Positions 28,825-41,012 of a stretch of DNA of 64,000 nt are shown one piece after another. The first letter of the stretch is position 1, and each line of letters begins with the position of its first letter. The DNA is from a bacterium (GTDB taxonomy: Bacteria > Armatimonadota > Fimbriimonadia > Fimbriimonadales > Fimbriimonadaceae): positions 186,001 through 250,000 of the forward strand of contig JAIXQR010000003.1 in NCBI GenBank assembly GCA_027485645.1, written 5' to 3'. The notes below the pieces were generated by a model. That model was not told the origin of the DNA and searched no databases. It was given only the letters and a program-made list of their open reading frames with translations. The translations under genes were made by a program, and so were the position numbers.

Positions 28825-31269
28825 TTATTCCTCTCCACCTGTTTTTCGGAGCAATCGAAGATCGTAGAGTCCACCGGCAAGCGAGTTTTTGCCCACAAAC
28901 CTCACGATTAGTTTTCCATCTTTAGCCTTTGTTAGCATTTCTGGGGTGAGCGCGTATTTGATGTCGATGAAGTCGCCGCGCTTTTCGCCTCGTAGGGTCT
29001 GCGTCGTGAGCAGTTGGTCGTTCACGAGAATGTCGAACGTGCGGTTTGCGTCATCGCCGGAGTAGGTGACTTCGAGGTCGGCAGTTGTGGCTCCTCGGAG
29101 ATTCAGGGTGAATTGGATAACAGTTCCGTGCCGCCAGCGACGGCCGTTGTGGAATCCGGTTTCCAAACCTTCACCGGTCATTTCGTGATCCACTTCGGGT
29201 TGTTGCTCGCCGACCGCTACACGGTCGATCGTTGCGCGATCTCGTTCAATTCGCGCTCGCTCGAGGGCGGCTTGTTCGGCACGCCGAGCAGCGAGCTTCT
29301 CCTTGGTAGTGAGGTCCCAAATGAGCTGGTATCGAGACTCTTGCAGCCGGAAGAACGGCATCAGTTTGATGTCTTTCAACTCCGGTGACGAAAGGGGCGC
29401 AACCAGCTTGAAGTGCAGCGGACCCGCGCTCGGGTCTGGAAGTACCTGTTTCGGAAGGGTTTCCGGAGTGGACAGAAGCGAAGGCAGACTATCCATCGGA
29501 ACAAGCGGGCCTTGGGCAATGTGGTCTCCGCGGCCGGGACCGGCGAATAGGCCGACTTGATCAGCGGCACTGGTCTTTGCTGCTAAAACGATTGGCCCGT
29601 GAAGGATGGAAACCCAGTCTGAGTTATCCGGCAAGCGTTCGGCTCTCGTTTGCATCGGTAAGCCGATTTCGATTTGGTCGCCATCTTCCCATTTCCGAGT
29701 GATAGCGGCGTAGCTTGCAGGAGCAGAGGAAACGGCTACATTCTTTCCGTTTACTTTGACCTCGAATTTGCCGGCCGCGACCCAGTTGGGGTGCCGCAAG
29801 TGCAGAGTGAAACTTTGAGCCTCCTTTAGGGAAAGTCGAAGGCGGGTCTTGCTCTCGTCAGGGAATGTGGTCTCCTGTCGCAGCTTGAGTCCGCGTTCCG
29901 CGTCCGTCAGCTCGGAGGCAAGGAAGAGGTTGACGTAGATGCCGTCGTTCGATTTGGCATAGATGAACTGACCATAGCGGCCCGGGTTCTCCATTCCGGT
30001 GCCGACGCAGCACCAGAAGCCTTCGCCGGGCTGAGAATAGGTTCGGTAATGGCCGGGGCGTAAGGGGGTGAAGTACACATATCCGGGCTTTTGAACGTTG
30101 ATCGAGCCGAGGATGTGGTTGAAGAGCGTGCGTTCGTAAAACTCGACGTACTTTGCATCGGGTTCGCCCGCGAAGAGTCCTTCCGTGAGCCGCAGCATGT
30201 TGTACGAGTTGCAGGTCTCGGGCCCTTCTCGGTGTTGGACCAGGCCGCTGAAGTCCTTTGGATCATTGAAGTGTTCGGAGACGCTGTTCCCGCCAAAGGC
30301 CACGCTTCGGGTTTTCGCGACGGTATCCCAAAAGAACCGACTGGCGTTTTCATCTTCGGCAGACCCTTGCAACTGGGCGATGCGGGAGAAGCCGATGACT
30401 TTGGGAATTTGGGTGTTGGCGTGAAGGCCGGTCAGACGGTCTTGGCGCTCCTTGAGCGGCCGAAGCAGAGCAAGGTGGTTGAACCGCTGCGCGAGCGCAA
30501 GGTACTTCTTGTCTCCCGTAATCGCATAAACGTCGGCGAACGACTCGTTGATGCCACCGTGCTCTTGAGCCAGCATCCGCTGGAGTTGGTCATCAGACAG
30601 CTTTGAGGCTAGATTTGCCGCCCAGTCCGTCATTCCGACCAGGACAGTTTTCGCTTGCTGGTTTCCTGTTAGCAAGTAAGCGTCGCGGAGCCCGGCGTAG
30701 GTTTTGTGGATGTTGTACCAAGGCACCCATTTGCGGTTGATGACCTCGACTTTGCCGGTCGCGATTTCGGCCCAGAGGGCTTTGCTGCCGGGAACTCCAC
30801 CCACGTAGCCATCCTTTGCGGCCACTTGGCACTCGGCAAGCTCGCTCACCATGTATTCCAGCCGACGCTTCAGCTCGCCATCGGCCGTGTCCTGGCCCGT
30901 CGCAATGAGGCTCGAAAGGGCAGATAGATAGTGGCCGGCAGTGTGTCCATCGAGGCCGATGTTTTCCCAGTTTCCGTAGGAGTCCTTCTTCGGCGTTAGG
31001 CCAGCTTCACGCCGAAACGGAGCCAGCAGTTTGTCGGCATCGTGGGCAAGAACGTACTCCCGATTTGCGCGGACGGCATCGGCAAACGGTCCGGGCAGTA
31101 GCCGGACCGCCGAGACGGGATAAAGCTGCGCAGGCAAGTTCGGAATGAGGTGAGTGTGGTTCGACATCAGATCGTAATGAGCCTTCCCGGTGGCTGGTAA
31201 GAACAGGAGGGCGAGGGCGAAACTGGCGATGCGGAAAGGGGGCAACATTCGGATCTCCATTGACACCAA
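28825..31269 (-). CDS. Glycoside hydrolase family 127-like (beta-L-arabinofuranosidase, DUF1680)
   Basis: [92 protein letters not shown]. Confidence 0.9.
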   Translation of the reverse strand: MVSMEIRMLPPFRIASFALALLFLPATGKAHYDLMSNHTHLIPNLPAQLYPVSAVRLLPGPFADAVRANREYVLAHDADKLLAPFRREAGLTPKKDSYGNWENIGLDGHTAGHYLSALSSLIATGQDTADGELKRRLEYMVSELAECQVAAKDGYVGGVPGSKALWAEIATGKVEVINRKWVPWYNIHKTYAGLRDAYLLTGNQQAKTVLVGMTDWAANLASKLSDDQLQRMLAQEHGGINESFADVYAITGDKKYLALAQRFNHLALLRPLKERQDRLTGLHANTQIPKVIGFSRIAQLQGSAEDENASRFFWDTVAKTRSVAFGGNSVSEHFNDPKDFSGLVQHREGPETCNSYNMLRLTEGLFAGEPDAKYVEFYERTLFNHILGSINVQKPGYVYFTPLRPGHYRTYSQPGEGFWCCVGTGMENPGRYGQFIYAKSNDGIYVNLFLASELTDAERGLKLRQETTFPDESKTRLRLSLKEAQSFTLHLRHPNWVAAGKFEVKVNGKNVAVSSAPASYAAITRKWEDGDQIEIGLPMQTRAERLPDNSDWVSILHGPIVLAAKTSAADQVGLFAGPGRGDHIAQGPLVPMDSLPSLLSTPETLPKQVLPDPSAGPLHFKLVAPLSSPELKDIKLMPFFRLQESRYQLIWDLTTKEKLAARRAEQAALERARIERDRATIDRVAVGEQQPEVDHEMTGEGLETGFHNGRRWRHGTVIQFTLNLRGATTADLEVTYSGDDANRTFDILVNDQLLTTQTLRGEKRGDFIDIKYALTPEMLTKAKDGKLIVRFVGKNSLAGGLYDLRLLRKTGGEE

Positions 31270-31345
31270 CCAAACAAGATTACTATGAAAATAGCTATCT
31301 AGGAAAGGTGACCGTTTTGTGATGCCGAATCCACCGCAAGCCGCT

Positions 31346-31379
31346 TTCTATCCGGTTAATGATCGATCACCGGATAGAA
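31346..31379. repeat. Perfect inverted repeat TTCTATCCGGT-N12-ACCGGATAGAA in the GH127/RND intergenic region
   Basis: 11-bp arms; loop contains GATCGATC. Confidence 0.7.
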
Positions 31380-31391
31380 GCAGGGATGTTT

Positions 31392-34300
31392 CTAGCGGAC
31401 TCTGTCTTTTTCGAACCAGGTGTAGAGCACGGGCAGAACGAGCAACGTTAGGATCGTCGCTGAAATGATTCCTCCGATGACAACCGTCGCGAGGGGCCGT
31501 TGCACTTCTGCACCGATTCCCGTATTAACTGCCATTGGGATGAATCCTAGTGCCGCGACTAGAGCAGTCATCAAGACAGGGCGGAGCCTTTGAGCCGCGC
31601 CCTCTCTTACCGCATCCATTACATTGAGTTTCCCTTTCTCACGAAGCCCGTTGATGGCGGAAACCATCACGACTCCGTTCAGAACGGCTACTCCTGAAAG
31701 CGCAATGAATCCCACACCCGCGGTGATGCTGAATGGCATTCCTCGCGCGAACAGCGCGATAATTCCTCCCGTGATTGCGAGCGGAACTCCGCTGAAAATC
31801 AGGGTCGCTTGTCGAAGAGAGCCAAAAGTTGAGAAGAGCAGAATGAAGATGAGGGACAGGGCAATCGGCACCACCAATGTCAGCCGAGCCGAAGCCTTTT
31901 GCAGGTTCTCGAATTGCCCGCCCCAGGTGATGTAATAGCCTTCTTTCAACTGAACGTTGCTCCGGATTGCCTTCTGCGCGGCGAGCACGAAGCTACCAAG
32001 GTCGGTTCCTCGCACGTTGAGCTGTACCACGACTCGACGCTTACCCATCTCTCTCGAGATCTGCGCTGGTGCCGGAACAATCTCGATCTGAGCAAGTGAC
32101 GACAGCGGAACACTTCCGCCTTCCGGGGTCTCGATGAGAATAGATTTGATCTCATCCACGTCGTTGCGAATCCGGTCCGGAAGTTTCACTGTCAATGCAA
32201 AACGCTTGTCTCCTTCAATAATTTGCCCAATCGGTTCTCCGCCGAGCGCAACTTTGACTACATCTTGGATGTCATCGATGTTCACTCCCACCCTTGAGAT
32301 GGCATCCCGATCTATATCGATCTGGAGCACCGGCACTTCATCGACCTGCTCGACTTCGACATCCTGGGCACCGGGTAGCGCACGGACAACGGCGGCAATT
32401 TCATCGGCTTTCATCTTTAATTCCCGAAGATCCTCACCAAAAATCTTGATCCCGATATCCGCCTTAACTCCAGAAACCAGTTCAGCGAACCTCATCTGGA
32501 TCGGTTGCGAGAAGTTGTAGCCTTGGCCAGGAACCTGATTGACCTTCTCCGTGAGCTCATCAATGAGCTTCTCCTTTGTCATCCCGGCCCGCCACTTTTC
32601 ACGTGGCTGTAGCATCACAAATGAGTCGGTGAGGCTGAGCGGCATCGGGTCCGTCGCGACTTCGGGAGTACCGCTTCTTGAGAAGATAGTAACGACTTCG
32701 GGTACTTCAAGCACTTTCTTTTCAAAAGCCGTGACGAGTTTGACCGTTTGCTCGGCATCAACCGTTCGCACGCGCACCGGTTGGATGACGAGCGATCCTT
32801 CATCTAATTGCGGAATGAATTCTGATCCTAGCTTTGTGAACAGGATTCCGGAAAGGACGAGCAACCCAACGGCAACCCCTACCGTAACGGCGCGCTGCCG
32901 TAATGCGAATCCCAACGCAAAACGATAAATCCGGCTAAGAAACTCCATGATGGGGTTCCGGCCTTCTTTGGTGTCTCCAGACATAAACATGCTGGCGAGC
33001 ACGGGAATCAACGTCATAGTCAAGATCAGCGCCCCGATGAGCGCGAACACGACGGTGAAAGCCATCGGCTTAAACATCTTGCCTTCCGTGCCTTCGAGGG
33101 CAAGAATGGGCAAGTAGACGACGGTGATGATGGTGACCGCAAAAGCGGTTGGCTTGGCGACCTCTCGGCACGATCCCCACACAGAGTGCCGAACTTCCGT
33201 CCGCTCAAGCGGCGAGCCCTTATGCTCTCGCGCCTCGGCAAGTCGGCGCACCGCGTTCTCGATCATGACGACGGCACCGTCCACGATCAGCCCAAAGTCG
33301 ATGGCACCAAGGCTCATGAGGTTCCCGGATATTCCGAAGCGATTCATGCCGATGATCGCAAACAGCATGGAAAGAGGAATGGCAAGGGCGACGATCACCG
33401 CGCCACGCCAGTTTCCAAGCAAGAGCAGCAGAATCGCGATGACCAAAGCTCCGCCTTCAAGAAGGCTCCGTTCGACGGTGTGAACCGACTCTCCGACGAG
33501 GTCGGAGCGGTTATATACAGTTGTTAACGTCACGTCAGCTGGAAGCTGACTTTTGATCTCGTTCACGCGGGCATTTACGGCATCGGCGACGGTGCGACCA
33601 TTCGCGCCTTTCAGCATCATGACGGTAACCGTCATGGCTTCTTTGCCATCCTTGGTGCTTATTCCGGTGAGGACGGGAATTCCGAGTTGAACTTTGGCTA
33701 CATCCCGAATGAGAACCGGTATTCCTGACTCGGTCTTGACCACGACTTTCTCGAGGTCGCTGAGCTTCGTAGCAAGGCCTACGCTTCGGATCAGAACCCG
33801 CTCACCATTGCGCTCTAAAACACCACCTCCGGCGTTTTGGTTGTTCTTCTGCAGTGCCGTCACGACTTCATCCACCGCGATGCCTCGGGCAAGCAGGGCC
33901 CTCGGCTCAACGATGACTTGGTATTGCTTAACCGATCCGTCGGCAGCGTTGACTTCAGCAACTCCAGGAACGGTTCGAAGTTGCGGCGCAATCGTCCAGT
34001 CTTGCAACGAGCGAAGTTCCATCGGGCTTTGCGTTTTGCTTTCAAGGGCATACATGTAGATGTCGCCCAGTCCCGTTGAAACTGGTCCCATCTGTGGGGC
34101 CTCTATGCCACTAGGCAGAGACTCCTTGACGTTCGTTAGCCGCTCGTTAACAAGGTTCCGAGCAAAGTAGGTCTCAACATCATCGCGAAAGGTTACGATC
34201 ACTTGTGACAGTCCGTACTGGCTCAGGCTGCGGACCTGTTCGACCCCCGGAATTCCCCCCATGGACGTTTCGATCGGAAAAGTGACGAGCTTTTCTACTT

Positions 34301-34478
34301 CTTCCGGACTCATTCCTCCGGTCTCGGTGTTGATTGCAACCTGGTTCGTGGTGATGTCGGGAACGGCATCAAGTGTGAGTTGCTGCCATGAGACAACCCC
34401 AACCGCCACCATCAGAATGGTCGCGATGATCACCAAAAATCTTTGAGTGAGGCTGAAGTGAAGGACTTTGTCCAACAT
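31392..34478 (-). CDS. czcA: CzcA-type heavy-metal RND efflux transporter
   Basis: 1028 aa; GAIDFGLIVDGAVVMIENAVRRL (HME-RND motif of the divalent-cation type), 12-TM RND architecture. Confidence 0.88.
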   Translation of the reverse strand: MLDKVLHFSLTQRFLVIIATILMVAVGVVSWQQLTLDAVPDITTNQVAINTETGGMSPEEVEKLVTFPIETSMGGIPGVEQVRSLSQYGLSQVIVTFRDDVETYFARNLVNERLTNVKESLPSGIEAPQMGPVSTGLGDIYMYALESKTQSPMELRSLQDWTIAPQLRTVPGVAEVNAADGSVKQYQVIVEPRALLARGIAVDEVVTALQKNNQNAGGGVLERNGERVLIRSVGLATKLSDLEKVVVKTESGIPVLIRDVAKVQLGIPVLTGISTKDGKEAMTVTVMMLKGANGRTVADAVNARVNEIKSQLPADVTLTTVYNRSDLVGESVHTVERSLLEGGALVIAILLLLLGNWRGAVIVALAIPLSMLFAIIGMNRFGISGNLMSLGAIDFGLIVDGAVVMIENAVRRLAEAREHKGSPLERTEVRHSVWGSCREVAKPTAFAVTIITVVYLPILALEGTEGKMFKPMAFTVVFALIGALILTMTLIPVLASMFMSGDTKEGRNPIMEFLSRIYRFALGFALRQRAVTVGVAVGLLVLSGILFTKLGSEFIPQLDEGSLVIQPVRVRTVDAEQTVKLVTAFEKKVLEVPEVVTIFSRSGTPEVATDPMPLSLTDSFVMLQPREKWRAGMTKEKLIDELTEKVNQVPGQGYNFSQPIQMRFAELVSGVKADIGIKIFGEDLRELKMKADEIAAVVRALPGAQDVEVEQVDEVPVLQIDIDRDAISRVGVNIDDIQDVVKVALGGEPIGQIIEGDKRFALTVKLPDRIRNDVDEIKSILIETPEGGSVPLSSLAQIEIVPAPAQISREMGKRRVVVQLNVRGTDLGSFVLAAQKAIRSNVQLKEGYYITWGGQFENLQKASARLTLVVPIALSLIFILLFSTFGSLRQATLIFSGVPLAITGGIIALFARGMPFSITAGVGFIALSGVAVLNGVVMVSAINGLREKGKLNVMDAVREGAAQRLRPVLMTALVAALGFIPMAVNTGIGAEVQRPLATVVIGGIISATILTLLVLPVLYTWFEKDRVR

Positions 34479-36076
34479 CAGTGCTCATGCCCCTTGAGTT
34501 CCGACTTCTTCTGTTCGCTGGACAGAACGAACGCTCCCTTTGAAGCTACGACATCTCCAGCTTTAACGCCGGAAACAAGCGAGACCATTTCGCCATATTC
34601 TTGTCCAAGTTCAACTTCGTGCTTGTCGAAGCTGTCTCCATCCTGCACGAAAACGTACGTCTTTTTGCCTTCGTTCAGGATCGCGGTCCTTGGGATCACC
34701 ACCGCTCGTATCGTCGTACCAATTCCGAGGCGGATCGTGGCAAACATCTCTGGCACGAGTCGGCCACCCGCAGAAGCGATGAGGCACTGCGCGGGAATAG
34801 ACCTGGTCTTGGGATCGACACGAGACCCGACGACTTGCACCACGCCATGGAACACTTGGCCCGGTAGTGCGGCAACCGTTACTTGAACCGATGCACCTTT
34901 GCGAACCTTTGCCGATTCCTGCTCGGGAACGTTAGCGGTGACCCAGACCGATTGGAGATTCTCGACCTCCATAAGTACTTGGGTTCGATCTACGGCTTGT
35001 CCGCGCGTGACATCTAAATGAGTGATCGTTCCTGAGATTGGAGCAATCAACGCCACCTTACCAACGGAGCCGCCGCCTGTTCCACGGTTTGATGAGTACA
35101 CCGCGCTCGCGTTGACAATCAATTTATCTGCGCTTGCTAGAGCAGACTGGGCTGACCGGACGCGCAAACGTGCGCGATCGAGTTCTAACTGACTCAGGCG
35201 CACGTCGGCTTCTGCCGTCTGAAGTTCTTTGGCATTGAGGAGACCTCGAGACGCAATGTTTCGTTCTCGCTCGTAGGTGGCTTTAGCGTTCTCGATCTTC
35301 GCTTTGGTTCGATCTAGCCGAATTTGATCTTGCTGAAGCTCTAGTCGGGAAGCTTCAAGTTCTGACTTCGAGACGATGCCATCTTTGAACAGATTTTCGA
35401 GCCGACGAAGTTGCTCAGCGTGGCTCGCTTGCTCTTTCTGAACGCTGAGCAATTCGCTTTGAGCTTCGTTAAGTTCGTTCTGCGCTTGTTGGATTGGAGC
35501 TTGACTAAAAGCACCCGCTTTCACCAGCTCGCGTTGTCGAGTAAGGCTCGCCTTCGCGGCGCTTAGTTTTGCACTGGCGAGGTTAACCTCCGCCTGTGCT
35601 TGGCTCAGGTCCGCGATTGCGACCTCACGAGTTCTTCTCGCGTCTGCAATGCTTCCCCACACCTCGGCTAACTCAGGTGATTCCAACGTCGCAAGGGTTT
35701 GACCTTGCTTTACAACGTCGCCCAATTGCACCGAGAGCGAGATGATTCGTCCTGCTACCGGCGGAGTCACAACCGCCTTTCCCTTTGTCGTGCTCTGTAC
35801 GATTCCGGGAATGGAGAGGGAGCTTTGGATTTGCCGAAATTCGGCCGTGAAGGTTTCCACGCCTGCGAGCTTCATTCCCTCTGGAGACAGCTTGACTTGT
35901 CCTTCAACGTGCTCCTCTTCGCCTTCCTTATGCTCGGCTTCGCCTTCTTTGTGCTCGTCCTGTCCTTCAACGTGACCGGCTTCTTCGTGACCCTGAACAT
36001 CGGTTCCTGACTTTTCGGGTTGACCGCAGCCAACGAGGATCAAGCTCATGATAATGATCGGCCACAGCCTTCTCAT
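34478..36076 (-). CDS. czcB: RND periplasmic adaptor (CzcB-like) with His/Glu-rich N-terminal repeat
   Basis: Lipoprotein-like LVGCGQPE; GHEEAGHVEGQDEHKEGEAEHKEGEEEHVEGQ; VTPPVAGRIISLSVQLGDVVKQGQTLATLESPEL. Confidence 0.88.
   Translation of the reverse strand: MRRLWPIIIMSLILVGCGQPEKSGTDVQGHEEAGHVEGQDEHKEGEAEHKEGEEEHVEGQVKLSPEGMKLAGVETFTAEFRQIQSSLSIPGIVQSTTKGKAVVTPPVAGRIISLSVQLGDVVKQGQTLATLESPELAEVWGSIADARRTREVAIADLSQAQAEVNLASAKLSAAKASLTRQRELVKAGAFSQAPIQQAQNELNEAQSELLSVQKEQASHAEQLRRLENLFKDGIVSKSELEASRLELQQDQIRLDRTKAKIENAKATYERERNIASRGLLNAKELQTAEADVRLSQLELDRARLRVRSAQSALASADKLIVNASAVYSSNRGTGGGSVGKVALIAPISGTITHLDVTRGQAVDRTQVLMEVENLQSVWVTANVPEQESAKVRKGASVQVTVAALPGQVFHGVVQVVGSRVDPKTRSIPAQCLIASAGGRLVPEMFATIRLGIGTTIRAVVIPRTAILNEGKKTYVFVQDGDSFDKHEVELGQEYGEMVSLVSGVKAGDVVASKGAFVLSSEQKKSELKGHEH
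35899..35995 (-). repeat. Imperfect 21-bp tandem repeat coding the (D/E)EHxEGE array
   Basis: tcgccttccttatgctcggct / tcgccttctttgtgctcgtcc / tgtccttcaacgtgaccggct. Confidence 0.6.
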
Positions 36077-37266
36077 TTGAGCACCTCCGAAAGGAAGCCG
36101 GTCGCTTTATACTGGGCGACAACCGCGAGTGAGAGTTGGTACCTGGCCTCGACCAACTCCTGTTCAACTTCTCGTAAAGCGCGGGTGGCCTCGAGGACAT
36201 CAACCTGAGTTCCGAACCCTTCTGAGTAAGCAGTTTGCGACTTAGCTACGAGTGTTCTGGCTGCAGCCAGAATGCGTTCGTATTCGAGAATTTGACTCTC
36301 CCGAGCTTTGACTGCGACTTGTGCCGCCGACAGCTCTCCCCGTGCCTTCAACGTGGCGTCTTGGAGAAGCAGGGCGATGGCTTCAGATCGGTATACGGCT
36401 GCTCTGGTTTCGTTCTTCGCCTTTCCGTGATCGTGTAGTGCCCAACTGAGTTGCAGTCTGCCTGCAAAGTAGCCAGGAGCATTGCTCCAGGGTGAGCGTA
36501 CGAGGAGAGCGCTGAGCTCGGGACGATTAGAAACTCGTGCGCCTTCCGCCTCACCTAGAGCCAGTTGAATCTGCGCTCGCAGCAATTGCAGATCAGCACG
36601 GGTTTCAATTTCTGGAGTGTCAAGCGGGCGAATTTTCGCATCCGACTCAAGCTTCAAGTTTGCTTTGTCCGTCCCGAGCAGTCCGGCTAAGGTTTGTAGT
36701 GAAGCGTTGAGTTCAGCATCCGTAAGTACGGCAGCTTGCTTTGCACGCGCCAGCTCAATCGTAGCTCGTGTCACCTGAGTTTCGGCGACTTTGCCTTCAT
36801 CGAATCGTCGCTTAGTAGCGGCTAGCAAGCCTTCCGATATCTTCAGCAACTCGGCGGCAACTTCGGTTTGGTGCTGGTTTGCCACCGCACCCGCGAATGC
36901 CAAGAGGACTTCACTTTGGAGATCAGATGCGGCCGAGACATACTCGGCCAACGAAAGCTGGACACCAGCGTTGCCGATGCGTGCACTCGCTTTTCTGCGA
37001 CCAAAGAGGTCCAGCGGCTGGGAAACCTGTAAGTCTTGGTCATTCGGGCCGAGCTCACTTCGGCTTGAAGCCCCAGCCAAGAACATGGTTGGAGCGTAGG
37101 CTCCCATGGCCTTTGCAGTAGCGCGAGCTTGTTTGATTCCAAGCCTGGCGGACTTTAAGGCAGGGCGATTCTGCGCGGCAAGTTTCAGCGCGTCGTTTGC
37201 GCTGAGGGGCGTTTGAGCTTGGCTCGAGAACGCTAAAGAGATTGATATGAGATGAAAAACTTCCAT
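36073..37266 (-). CDS. czcC: TolC-family outer-membrane efflux protein (CzcC-like)
   Basis: LSANDALKLAAQNRPALKSARLGIKQARA...YSEGFGTQVDVLEATRALREVEQELVEARYQL; 4-nt overlap with the adaptor. Confidence 0.82.
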   Translation of the reverse strand: MEVFHLISISLAFSSQAQTPLSANDALKLAAQNRPALKSARLGIKQARATAKAMGAYAPTMFLAGASSRSELGPNDQDLQVSQPLDLFGRRKASARIGNAGVQLSLAEYVSAASDLQSEVLLAFAGAVANQHQTEVAAELLKISEGLLAATKRRFDEGKVAETQVTRATIELARAKQAAVLTDAELNASLQTLAGLLGTDKANLKLESDAKIRPLDTPEIETRADLQLLRAQIQLALGEAEGARVSNRPELSALLVRSPWSNAPGYFAGRLQLSWALHDHGKAKNETRAAVYRSEAIALLLQDATLKARGELSAAQVAVKARESQILEYERILAAARTLVAKSQTAYSEGFGTQVDVLEATRALREVEQELVEARYQLSLAVVAQYKATGFLSEVLK

Positions 37267-37311
37267 TAATTGCTCCACGCGGCGGCATGGCTGGAGCAAG
37301 GAAGGCGCTAC

Positions 37312-37758
37312 TTACAACGTGCTCGATCTTGCGTCCAGCGGACGAATTCGATGCGTAGATTCAGGCGGAGCACGTGAGGAGTGGGGGCTCGGGGGGCCGG
37401 TCGCGGGTGCAGACGGCACATATACCGGTCTTACCGCCGTGATTTGAAGGCGCTGAAACTGAATGTGTTTCAGGGGAATTGGAACGTCGATGAACTCGAA
37501 GGCCGGTTGGCTTTTGCTTTGCTCGGCTTGATCATGGTCGTCGCACGAGTCGAGTTCACAACAGTCGTGACAATCACCGTGGCTGTCTGAAACAAAGTCC
37601 GTATCAAATCGTTGCTGAGGACTCTTAGTATCAATCAGTTGCGGGCAGACGGCACACTTTTGACCATCTGGGAGCTGGTATGACGCTTGGCACAGGTGGA
37701 CCTGGCCAAAGAACAACACCCATATTAGGAGCATCGCTACGCGTCTCAAGAACGCCAT
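37312..37758 (-). CDS. Small secreted Cys/His/Asp-rich protein leading the RND operon
   Basis: Signal peptide; CAVCPQ...SHGDCHDCCELDSCDDHDQ. Confidence 0.6.
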   Translation of the reverse strand: MAFLRRVAMLLIWVLFFGQVHLCQASYQLPDGQKCAVCPQLIDTKSPQQRFDTDFVSDSHGDCHDCCELDSCDDHDQAEQSKSQPAFEFIDVPIPLKHIQFQRLQITAVRPVYVPSAPATGPPSPHSSRAPPESTHRIRPLDARSSTL

Positions 37759-37834
37759 GTTACACCCGAGTGCGGTCCCCTACTTAATGCTTTCGCCCAC
37801 AGAACGTCGAATTCTCTGCTTGCGTCGGAACGTT

Positions 37835-38143
37835 TTACTTCGTTTCGTACTGCTTTCGGAGTCGGTCGAGGCGGGAGTCCCAGGCGGATTCGAGGTCGGT
37901 GAACCATTGCTGGGCGAGGGCTACGGTTTCGGGATTGAATTCCCGAATGACTTCTCGTCCCCGTTTTTCGCTCTTCACGAGTCCCGCTTCTTCTAGGATG
38001 AGCAGGTGACGGGTGGCGCCTTGCCGAGTGGCGCCGATTCCTTTGAGCAGGTTCAGCGTAGTTTGGGGTCCTCCTCGGGCGAGCCGGAGGAGGATTTCTT
38101 GACGATGCGGATCGGAAAGCGCGAAGAAGATCTGGGTGGTCAA
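37835..38143 (-). CDS. ArsR-family regulator (TTG start overlapping the SRPBCC stop)
   Basis: LTTQIFFALSDPHRQEILLRLARGGPQTTLNLLKGIGATRQGATRHLLILEEAGLVKSEKRGREV; TTGA overlap at 38140-38143. Confidence 0.8.
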   Translation of the reverse strand: MTTQIFFALSDPHRQEILLRLARGGPQTTLNLLKGIGATRQGATRHLLILEEAGLVKSEKRGREVIREFNPETVALAQQWFTDLESAWDSRLDRLRKQYETK

Positions 38144-38583
38144 ATTGCGTATGCCTGTTGCAATTTTGGCAGTTCGGCGTCCCATCCGCCATTGTTTTCG
38201 GTGAAGGCGTTCACTCGTCGATCTTCGGGAATCCGCAGGAAGCCAGACTCCACCATCAGCACCTGCGTCCCCTCTGGGTGGTCGCTTAGGGTGAACCGGA
38301 CGGTAGAGAGTTCGGATTCTGGGAACTTCGCAATCTCGCACGCCGCGCCGGGATGCCACTGGTACACGAAGCTTTCAGACTCGATGTGCTCCACGAGCCG
38401 ACACTGGCAGTGGTACTCGCCCCAGATCATGGTGTAGGTGCCGCCAAGCTCAAATTCTCCGTCGATTCGCTCCGGGAACCAAGAAGCTAACGCGGCGGGG
38501 GTGGCAAAAGACTTTTGCCAAACCGTGGTTCGTTCGGCCGGAAGGACGAGAGTGCGCTCAATCGTGTCGGAGATATGCAACAT
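38140..38583 (-). CDS. SRPBCC (AHSA1-like) protein
   Basis: TIERTLVLPAERTTVWQKSFATPAALASWFPERIDGEFELGGTYTMIW. Confidence 0.85.
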   Translation of the reverse strand: MLHISDTIERTLVLPAERTTVWQKSFATPAALASWFPERIDGEFELGGTYTMIWGEYHCQCRLVEHIESESFVYQWHPGAACEIAKFPESELSTVRFTLSDHPEGTQVLMVESGFLRIPEDRRVNAFTENNGGWDAELPKLQQAYAI

Positions 38584-38594
38584 ATCGGTTGCAT
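38575..38594. promoter_or_regulatory. Operator-like palindrome ATGCAAC-N6-GTTGCAT covering the SRPBCC start codon
   Basis: Arms 38575-38581 and 38588-38594; start codon at 38583-38581. Confidence 0.6.
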
Positions 38595-38622
38595 ATTAGC
38601 CGGTGCATTCGGCGATCGTCAA
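38593..38622 (-). promoter_or_regulatory. Promoter TTGACG-N18-TAATAT for the SRPBCC-ArsR pair
   Basis: TTGACG at 38622-38617 and TAATAT at 38598-38593; 9 nt to ATG. Confidence 0.6.
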
Positions 38623-38711
38623 GGGGGACCCGGATTTCCGGCCAAAATGGATAGGAGAGTGTCGGGGTTTGGTTCGTAGACAATCAGGTGGAACGCACCC
38701 TTGAAGGGTGA

Positions 38712-40961
<2,250 letters not shown>

Positions 40962-40973
40962 GCGCGCACCAAA

Positions 40974-41012
40974 GACGCCCTAAGGTTTAGACCTTAGGGC
41001 GTCTTCTTTTTT
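40974..41012 (+). terminator. Rho-independent terminator of katG: GACGCCCTAAGGT-TTAG-ACCTTAGGGCGTC + T-tract
   Basis: Perfect 13-bp stem, 4-nt loop, TTCTTTTTT. Confidence 0.9.

Noticed and set aside
31392-34478. Calling the RND pump CusA (copper/silver)
   Set aside because: The TM4-type motif reads DFGLIVDGAVVMIEN, the divalent-cation HME signature, not the Cu/Ag-type motif.
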